Part shown: in pieces, positions 1 to 4,326 of the stretch
How the letters are laid out: the number at the start of each line of letters is the position of its first letter
How positions within the stretch are numbered: position 1 is the stretch's first letter
Origin: Chlorobiota bacterium
Lineage (GTDB): Bacteria > Bacteroidota > Bacteroidia > Flavobacteriales > Flavobacteriaceae
DNA: 10,413 bases
Assembly: GCA_013151975.1 (NCBI GenBank)
Contig: JAADHG010000269.1
Location: forward strand, 1,852-12,264
Direction: 5' to 3'
Program-made: the position numbers and the translations under genes
Notes under the pieces: generated by a model
The model's database searches: none
Told to the model about the DNA's origin: nothing
The model's input: the letters and a program-made list of their open reading frames with translations, nothing else

Positions 1-591
1 ATATCCTTTTCCTTCCATATTTTTGATCCATTACATATGAACGACACCTATTTTTATTTACCTAAGTCAAAGCAAGATCGTTTGGTGCCCGTTTATACTT
101 ATAATAGTGATAAAAAAATGGCCATGTCTGAGGATACCAATTATCGTACTTTATTTGATTATCCAAAAAATGAAGATAATAATCATTATGCTGGAGGTGG
201 AGGTGTTTCTGGGACTGCTATGGATTACACAAAGTTTATTCTTGCACTTGTAAACAATGGAGAGTATAATGGTGAAAAAATACTATCTAGAAAGACCATA
301 GACGTTATGACAGCAGATCAACTCATTTTGCAAAATATGGAAGGAAAAGGATATTCGAAGATCCCTGGAATTACTTTCGGATTAGGTTTTGCTCTTACTA
401 CTGAACAAGGTATTGCTGTGTCACCAAAATCTTCTGGTACTTTTGAGTGGGGCGGAGTTTTTAATACTAAATTTTTTATAGACCCTGAAGAGGAACTTGT
501 TTTTGTTGGATTAACCCAAATTGTTCCGTTTCAACGCCCTGATTTTTGGGATAAATTGTATGCTATTTTATATGGAGCAATCGATGATTAA
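1..591 (+). CDS. Serine hydrolase, beta-lactamase family (class C / esterase-like), 3' part only
   Basis: The reading frame is open from the first base of the window, so this is the C-terminal 196 residues of a longer protein; the ATG at base 37 is internal, inside the conserved 'IFxPLxMxDTYFYLP' segment. That segment, followed by a glycine-rich stretch with 'TAMDYTKF' (bases 190-237) and a late 'EWGGVFNTKFFIDPEEEL' stretch (from base 445), is typical of the Beta-lactamase family (PF00144: class C beta-lactamases, EstB-type esterases, D-aminopeptidases). The catalytic SxxK and YxN motifs lie upstream and cannot be checked. The third motif is WGG rather than KTG; this is common in the esterase or peptidase-like members, so true beta-lactam resistance is not implied. 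The substrate is unknown. The protein is probably exported, but the signal region is outside the window. Confidence 0.88.
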   Translation: MSFSFHIFDPLHMNDTYFYLPKSKQDRLVPVYTYNSDKKMAMSEDTNYRTLFDYPKNEDNNHYAGGGGVSGTAMDYTKFILALVNNGEYNGEKILSRKTIDVMTADQLILQNMEGKGYSKIPGITFGLGFALTTEQGIAVSPKSSGTFEWGGVFNTKFFIDPEEELVFVGLTQIVPFQRPDFWDKLYAILYGAIDD

Positions 592-598
592 TCATCGA
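581..598 (+). terminator. Perfect 18-bp palindrome over the hydrolase stop codon, possible terminator
   Basis: Bases 581-598 are a perfect palindrome (TCGATG-ATTAAT-CATCGA) that includes the TAA stop at 589-591. As RNA it could form a 6-bp stem with a 6-base loop, followed by a loosely T-rich stretch (ATTATTTCAG, then more AT). It is a plausible weak intrinsic terminator, but the stem is short and there is no unbroken U tract. Confidence 0.4.
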
Positions 599-697
599 AT
601 TATTTCAGTATTTATGGAATAATATTTTATTATTTTATAAAATAAATAGAAAGTGCACTAGCAAAGGGTACGAAAGCTAAGATAAGATATAAACATA

Positions 698-740
698 AAA
701 TTCCCTTTAAATCTTTCATTTAGAAGATAAAAGGGAATTT
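698..740 (-). terminator. Long hairpin between converging genes, likely terminator of the cytochrome-porin unit
   Basis: Bases 698-708 (AAATTCCCTTT) pair perfectly with 730-740 (AAAGGGAATTT). Inside, 711-715 (ATCTT) pairs with 724-728 (AAGAT), closing an 8-base loop after a small internal mismatch. On the minus strand the hairpin lies 18 bases after the stop of the 759-1058 gene and is followed by a T-rich stretch (TATGTTTATATC). It is therefore most likely the terminator of the leftward unit. On the plus strand it is followed by an A-rich run, so it would work less well in that direction. Confidence 0.65.
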
Positions 741-758
741 AAAAATATAGATTAGTTC

Positions 759-1058
759 TTAGTTAGCCGATTTCAAAAATTCTCTAATTTTTTCAATATC
801 ATCTTTAGATATGTTTGCTCTCACTCTCATATGCAAAGCAATGGTATCCCAATCGGTATCATTATAATCTGTAGGAGATGGTGCTAAGTGGCATCTATTA
901 CAAGTTTCTCCCCATAATTGGGCACCAGATTTTTCAATTTTAAAATCATCATCAGATGCATCAGTATATTTATCCTTTGTCGATGAACAAGCAACAAAAA
1001 GTACTGTCATTAAAAATAACGATAATGTTATAATTGTTGTTTTATATATTGTTTTCAT
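759..1058 (-). CDS. Small mono-haem cytochrome c lipoprotein
   Basis: This 99-residue protein starts with a lipoprotein signal peptide: a hydrophobic run and the lipobox LFVAC, with Cys24 as the lipidated residue. It is therefore anchored to a membrane facing the periplasm, or possibly the cell surface. After an Asp/Lys-rich linker it has one haem c attachment site, C53-N-R-C56-H57, in the context 'GAQLWGETCNRCHLAPSP'. Further on, 'HMRVRANISKDD' supplies Met77 as the probable sixth haem ligand, and an amphipathic C-terminal helix ends in 'FLKSAN'. I recall this pattern (G-LW---C-RCH ... HMRVRAN ... I--FL-SAN) from a family of very small cytochromes in several phyla; that is unverified memory. 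It is the last gene of a three-gene leftward unit, 24 bases after the porin gene, so it is probably co-transcribed with it. The redox partner is unknown. Confidence 0.87.
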   Translation of the reverse strand: MKTIYKTTIITLSLFLMTVLFVACSSTKDKYTDASDDDFKIEKSGAQLWGETCNRCHLAPSPTDYNDTDWDTIALHMRVRANISKDDIEKIREFLKSAN

Positions 1059-1082
1059 GTTTTCTAAATTTTATTAGTTAGA

Positions 1083-2273
1083 TTAAAACCCTATTGCCCA
1101 ATGGATGAAAAACCCTTTTGTATTTCCGTCTCCATCATGACCTCCAATGGTATCAGTTGTTTGATACGCTACTTTAATAAGCGATCTCCAACTTAACCAA
1201 TAATTAAGACCAAATGCATATTGTTCAGCTTCACCAGCCCATTCTGCACCAACTGGTGCATTAAAGCTTGAATACCTTCCTACGAGTTCTAGTTTTCTTA
1301 TAAAATCATTATCAGCCATAGTTGGTCTATAGCTTAATTGAGCATAAAACGAATTACTTTCATTATTGAAAGTATATGGCAAACCATCTTCTTCATCAAT
1401 ATAAGTAGCATTATCAACCTTTGAATTGTTGTATTGACTTTTAATATCTACCATACCACTAATTGCTGGTATTTGTTTTATAAAAGAAAAATCAAAAGCA
1501 TATAAAAATGCACCTACATCTTGATAAACAGTATCTTTGATGCCAGTTCCATTTGTAGAATACGTAGAGAATCCAATTTCTGTTGAAGAATCTGAAAACG
1601 GAAGAAATCCTAATCTACCACCAAATGCTTTACTATTATTATTGTCTTCAAAATTACTAAAAAGTAATCTGCCAGCTTCATCAGGTTCAATGCTACCATC
1701 TTTTAATCTTGGCCCATTTGTAGAATACACAGAGTAATTTAATCTTGGTCCTCCTAGGTTAACAGAACCTCTTAACTCAAGACCAATACCAGAGCCTGGG
1801 GCAATGCCATCATGGCCAAACCCTAACGGTTTAGTTGGTAATCTATTTACCCAAGATGGGTGCAACCGTTCCATAAAGGTACCAAATGGTAATAAGAACT
1901 TACCTGCTCTTATGGTTAAGTAATCATTAGCAACATACATTACATTTGCATATTCTAATCCAACATCAAGATTATTAGCTTCTAATACAAACTCAAGTTC
2001 AGCTTCAAACAAAAGTTTATCTGAATGCTTGAATAAGAAAATAGGTGCAAATGCAGAACCAACATACGAAGATTCTGTGTCGCCATTAGTAGTAACATTA
2101 TTTAAACCTGTATGGCCATAACCTCTTATCATAAATTGTGTTTTACTTGGCTTAAAACCTTTTTTTGCCAAAGCAACGTCTACCAACGAATCAATCTCAC
2201 TTTGTTTAGTGTCTTGTGCCATTATATTTCCTACTAGAAAAAATAATAGCATTATTATTAGTATTCTTTTCAT
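1083..2273 (-). CDS. Outer-membrane beta-barrel porin-like protein
   Basis: The product has 396 residues. A signal peptide of about 20 residues ends in NIMAQ, followed by a short soluble segment and then alternating aromatic/hydrophobic strands from about residue 45 to the end. Typical barrel features are 'FMIRGYGHTGL' near the start, 'LTIRAGKFLLPFGTFMERLHPSWVNRLP' (the 'GKF--PFG' turn common in phosphate-selective-type and related porins), and an aromatic last residue in 'HWAIGF'. The segment YSTNG occurs twice (residues 183-187 and 238-242), in strands ending at a periplasmic or surface turn; the DNA there repeats 15 bases exactly. The gene lies between two cytochrome c genes (60 bases after one, 24 before the other), suggesting one transcript. 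The porin could pass an anion or small substrate to the periplasm, or simply be a co-regulated channel. I cannot name the substrate. Barrel assignment is firm; exact porin subfamily is not. Confidence 0.82.
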   Translation of the reverse strand: MKRILIIMLLFFLVGNIMAQDTKQSEIDSLVDVALAKKGFKPSKTQFMIRGYGHTGLNNVTTNGDTESSYVGSAFAPIFLFKHSDKLLFEAELEFVLEANNLDVGLEYANVMYVANDYLTIRAGKFLLPFGTFMERLHPSWVNRLPTKPLGFGHDGIAPGSGIGLELRGSVNLGGPRLNYSVYSTNGPRLKDGSIEPDEAGRLLFSNFEDNNNSKAFGGRLGFLPFSDSSTEIGFSTYSTNGTGIKDTVYQDVGAFLYAFDFSFIKQIPAISGMVDIKSQYNNSKVDNATYIDEEDGLPYTFNNESNSFYAQLSYRPTMADNDFIRKLELVGRYSSFNAPVGAEWAGEAEQYAFGLNYWLSWRSLIKVAYQTTDTIGGHDGDGNTKGFFIHWAIGF

Positions 2274-2333
2274 CTTTAATGATTTAATGTTTGTATATAA
2301 TTATAATAATTATTAACATTTACTTTTTGTACC

Positions 2334-2744
2334 TTATTTTTTTAATGTTCTAATGTAATTTATCAATTGCCAACGCTTTTTTTCTGGAATTGAACTTTTG
2401 TAAGATGCCATAGGAGTACGTCCTTCAGTAATTTTCCAAAAAATAGCACCATCAGTTTGCGATTGTACAGCTTCACTTGTTAAATTTGCTGGTTTAGGAG
2501 TTAATCCTGCTCCTCCCATACCATCTCCTTTACCTTTCACACCATGACATACAGAGCATAATACTTTATAAAGCTTTTTACCTGAGTTTGCCGCAGTTGC
2601 ATCATTTTTTAAAGGGTTAATAATTTTATCTGCACTTGCAGGAGCTACCCATTTATCTTGAACAGGAGATGTTTTAAATCCTACTAGAGCAATGAACAAA
2701 ATTGCCATAAGAGTTACTATTGAAATTTCTTTTTTTGATTTCAT
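2334..2744 (-). CDS. Mono-haem cytochrome c, periplasmic
   Basis: The product has 136 residues. An N-terminal hydrophobic segment (about residues 8-23) exports the protein; no clear cleavage site follows, so it may be cleaved or remain as a membrane anchor. A short linker 'WVAPASADKIINPLKND' leads into a cytochrome c domain with C63-S-V-C66-H67-G, a glycine-rich 'KGKGDGMGG' loop, 'LTPKPANLTS', and 'EGRTPMASYK', in which Met112 is the probable distal haem ligand. The final helix 'KKRWQLINYIRTLKK' is the standard C-terminal helix of class I cytochromes (Cytochrome_CBB3 / PF13442 type). It is the first gene of the leftward cytochrome-porin-cytochrome unit and probably shuttles electrons in the periplasm. 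No donor or acceptor enzyme is encoded in the window. Domains of this type also occur beside terminal oxidases and nitrite or alternative complex III systems, so the pathway is open. Confidence 0.9.
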   Translation of the reverse strand: MKSKKEISIVTLMAILFIALVGFKTSPVQDKWVAPASADKIINPLKNDATAANSGKKLYKVLCSVCHGVKGKGDGMGGAGLTPKPANLTSEAVQSQTDGAIFWKITEGRTPMASYKSSIPEKKRWQLINYIRTLKK

Positions 2745-2786
2745 TTTATTTTGTTTTAGTATTTATAAGTAATTATTGTAATATAA

Positions 2787-2794
2787 CAAATATA
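2787..2794 (-). promoter_or_regulatory. Candidate -7 promoter box for the cytochrome-porin unit
   Basis: The minus strand reads TATATTTG here, a full match to the Bacteroidota -7 consensus TAnnTTTG, 42 bases before the ATG of the first cytochrome gene. I found no TTG at the expected -33 spacing (17-23 bases upstream); the nearest is only 9 bases away. In such AT-rich DNA a chance match is possible. Confidence 0.35.
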
Positions 2795-2834
2795 TTATTA
2801 GTACAATGCTTTAAAATTGTCTGTATTGTATCAG

Positions 2835-2852
2835 AATTAGTTTTAACTAATT
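2835..2852. repeat. 8-2-8 inverted repeat upstream of the cytochrome-porin unit
   Basis: AATTAGTT-TT-AACTAATT is a perfect inverted repeat with a 2-base centre. It lies about 25 bases downstream of the HYC_CC_PP gene stop and about 90 bases upstream of the first cytochrome gene. It has no following T tract in the direction of the upstream gene, which argues against a terminator. The short centre and symmetric arms fit a dimeric regulator site, but the AT richness makes chance occurrence quite possible. Confidence 0.35.
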
Positions 2853-2876
2853 GATAATAAGTATATTAACAACTCT

Positions 2877-3296
2877 TCAAATTAGAAAAATATTGTTAAT
2901 CACATGTATGTCTGTAATTAAATCTGGAGGGGAATAATCTTTAAAAGGAATGATATTCTCTTTAAGATTTTTAAAGGGATTAGTATAAAAGTATGCTGGA
3001 GGATTTATAAACGCAAAAGTTATTGTTGACAATAATAAAGATTTTTTTTGCATTGTTTCATTACCTTCATGAAAAATCGCTTTTTCAATACAGCATGTTT
3101 CTTTATCAAAGCTACATTGCTTTGAAGGTAACTCTTCTTTTAGCACTAAAATTTCACATGAACTAACATTGTTAAAAAAACTTATATCTACTAATTCACT
3201 ACAGCAATAATGCATGCTAAGAGAAAATGATGTAGTCGTGAAGAGCACCAATAGAGATAAAAAGATAGATACTATTTTGTTAAATAAATGTTTCAC
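2877..3296 (-). CDS. HYC_CC_PP-type small exported Cys-rich protein
   Basis: The product has 139 residues and a GTG start (bases 3294-3296); no ATG precedes it and the N-terminus 'MKHLFNKIVSIFLSLLVLFTTTSFSLSMHYC' is a good signal segment only from this codon. It matches what I recall as the HYC_CC_PP family of Bacteroidota: H29-Y30-C31-C32 just after the hydrophobic segment, more cysteines at 47 and 61, the C68-C69 pair, a second hydrophobic stretch (about residues 87-104, with PP at 99-100), the P123-P124 pair, and a hydrophobic FLI end. The two cysteine clusters suggest metal binding or disulfide chemistry in the envelope, but no function is established to my knowledge. Relatives are, by memory, often near metal-efflux genes; here the nearest efflux operon starts about 4 kb away on the other strand. 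The gene seems to be transcribed alone. Confidence 0.8.
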   Translation of the reverse strand: MKHLFNKIVSIFLSLLVLFTTTSFSLSMHYCCSELVDISFFNNVSSCEILVLKEELPSKQCSFDKETCCIEKAIFHEGNETMQKKSLLLSTITFAFINPPAYFYTNPFKNLKENIIPFKDYSPPDLITDIHVINNIFLI

Positions 3297-3324
3297 CTAA
3301 AATTTAATTATTGCTAATATTGGT

Positions 3325-3332
3325 CAAAATTA
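3325..3332 (-). promoter_or_regulatory. Candidate -7 promoter box for the HYC_CC_PP gene
   Basis: The minus strand reads TAATTTTG, matching TAnnTTTG, 28 bases before the GTG start at 3296. That gives a 5' leader of roughly 20 bases, a sensible distance. A -33 TTG is not visible at the usual spacing, so support rests on the -7 match and position only. Confidence 0.35.
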
Positions 3333-3389
3333 TAATGATTGTAATATAAGAAAGATGATTTTTGTCATGTTTAGTATATTTTATTAAAA

Positions 3390-3413
3390 TATTAAGATAT
3401 GAAAATCTTAATA
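3390..3413 (-). terminator. Hairpin terminator after the secreted-protein gene
   Basis: Bases 3390-3398 (TATTAAGAT) and 3405-3413 (ATCTTAATA) form a perfect 9-bp stem with a 6-base loop. On the minus strand it lies 22 bases after the stop codon of the 3436-4092 gene and is followed by TTTTAATAAAATATA. Position and the short T run support an intrinsic terminator, although the stem has only one G-C pair. Confidence 0.5.
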
Positions 3414-3435
3414 AAGAATTTTACTATATATTGTT

Positions 3436-4092
3436 TTATTCTTTCAAAATAATTAAACTGGCTTTATAACCAGTAGTAATAAGCCATTTGTTCGAGGCAA
3501 TCTGATTTCCATCAGCATCAAACACTTTTAATTGTGCAGTATTAGGGCTTGAAAGCCCTTCGTTTAATGCTATAAAATTAATGGTATTAAAGCCTTCTTG
3601 TAGATCAATATCTATAACAAAAAAATCGCCTCTCAATGTAATATTCGGGTGGATAACCACATTGTTTAGCATTAATTTTACCCGATCGCCATCAACATAT
3701 TCGTGATCGCGCATTTTAATAACTACAGTTTTTGAGGTTGTTTTAATGTCACCTAATGAATAGTCTTTAGCAAACCTAGAAGTATTTTTATCACCTTCTT
3801 TAAACTTTTGTTTAATCTCCCATTCTTTATCAACTAAACTGCTTTTTGCGGTAATATCTACTCCAGAGGGTTTCTTAGAAAAATCAGTTAGAGGTTTAAA
3901 ATTAAAACTTGGTCTTATGTTTTTATTGGTAAGTCCTTTTATTGGAGGTAGCTTAATAGTGAAGTCTTTATTAAATTTAGCACTACTATCTATTGCTTTT
4001 ATACTAATACTTTTATTTGAGTCATTTGTTTGGGCAAATAAGGTAGTACTAATACAAAGAAAAAAAAATGTACTTAGAGTAATAATTTTCAT
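3436..4092 (-). CDS. Secreted protein of unknown function with a conserved-looking C-terminal beta domain
   Basis: I chose the ATG at 4090-4092 (218 residues) because the signal peptide 'MKIITLSTFFFLCISTTLFAQ' begins there; a TTG three codons earlier is less likely. After the AQ cleavage site comes a Lys/Ser/Asp-rich, low-complexity region (about residues 22-115) with no recognisable fold. From about residue 118 there is a compact beta-rich segment: 'IKMRDHEYVDGDRVKLMLNN', then 'LRGDFFVIDIDLQEGFNTINFIALNEGLSSPNTAQLKVFDADGN' in outline, ending 'GYKASLIILKE'. I recall a similar C-terminal segment (DGD-V-L-LN ... L--G-N-I---ALNEG--PPNTA) in various secreted Bacteroidota proteins, which suggests a beta-sandwich module; this is memory, not a search. 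No catalytic motif or lipobox is seen. It stands alone, with a hairpin behind it and a divergent gene ahead. Confidence 0.75.
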   Translation of the reverse strand: MKIITLSTFFFLCISTTLFAQTNDSNKSISIKAIDSSAKFNKDFTIKLPPIKGLTNKNIRPSFNFKPLTDFSKKPSGVDITAKSSLVDKEWEIKQKFKEGDKNTSRFAKDYSLGDIKTTSKTVVIKMRDHEYVDGDRVKLMLNNVVIHPNITLRGDFFVIDIDLQEGFNTINFIALNEGLSSPNTAQLKVFDADGNQIASNKWLITTGYKASLIILKE

Positions 4093-4199
4093 AATTGACA
4101 ATTAAGCTAAAGCTTGGGGTTAAAGATATATATTTGGTTTATATTTTTTAAAACTAATCAAGATATTAACGATACTTTAAGCTATTTTATATGTCATTT

Positions 4200-4285
4200 A
4201 CAAAAATTATTCCATTAATAGGATAATGTAGACTTTGATGCATAATTTAACGGCAATGTTTAGTAAAAACAAAAATTATTCTATT
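4200..4285. repeat. Imperfect 17-bp direct repeat in the divergent intergenic region
   Basis: Bases 4200-4216 (ACAAAAATTATTCCATT) recur at 4269-4285 with one mismatch (C to T at the 14th base). The copies start 69 bases apart and lie 42-127 bases before the TTG start of the FAD/Fe-S gene. The rest of this 234-base gap (4093-4326) holds only AT-rich sequence, a TATATTTG box on the plus strand (4129-4136) and a near-match TATATTTA (4286-4293). The repeats could be paired binding sites; low complexity makes chance a real alternative. Confidence 0.4.
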
Positions 4286-4326
4286 TATATTTATTTAAAA
4301 TATTACAATTTAATTAAAACAATAAT

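Noticed and set aside
1..591. Possible antibiotic-resistance beta-lactamase
   Set aside because: The catalytic Ser/Lys and Tyr motifs are outside the window and the visible third motif is WGG, typical of esterase or peptidase relatives; resistance cannot be claimed.
1549..1728. Exact 15-base direct repeat (CCATTTGTAGAATAC at 1549-1563 and 1714-1728)
   Set aside because: It encodes the repeated YSTNG strand segment of the porin in the same frame, so it is explained by protein repeat structure rather than a DNA element.
3917..4105. 62-codon plus-strand frame, hydrophobic
   Set aside because: It lies antisense to the signal peptide and linker of the secreted protein; no supporting leader or family match.
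4093..4326. Small RNA or riboswitch in the divergent gap
   Set aside because: Apart from the direct repeat and a 5-bp palindrome near 4104-4115, I see no stable stem set or known riboswitch core.
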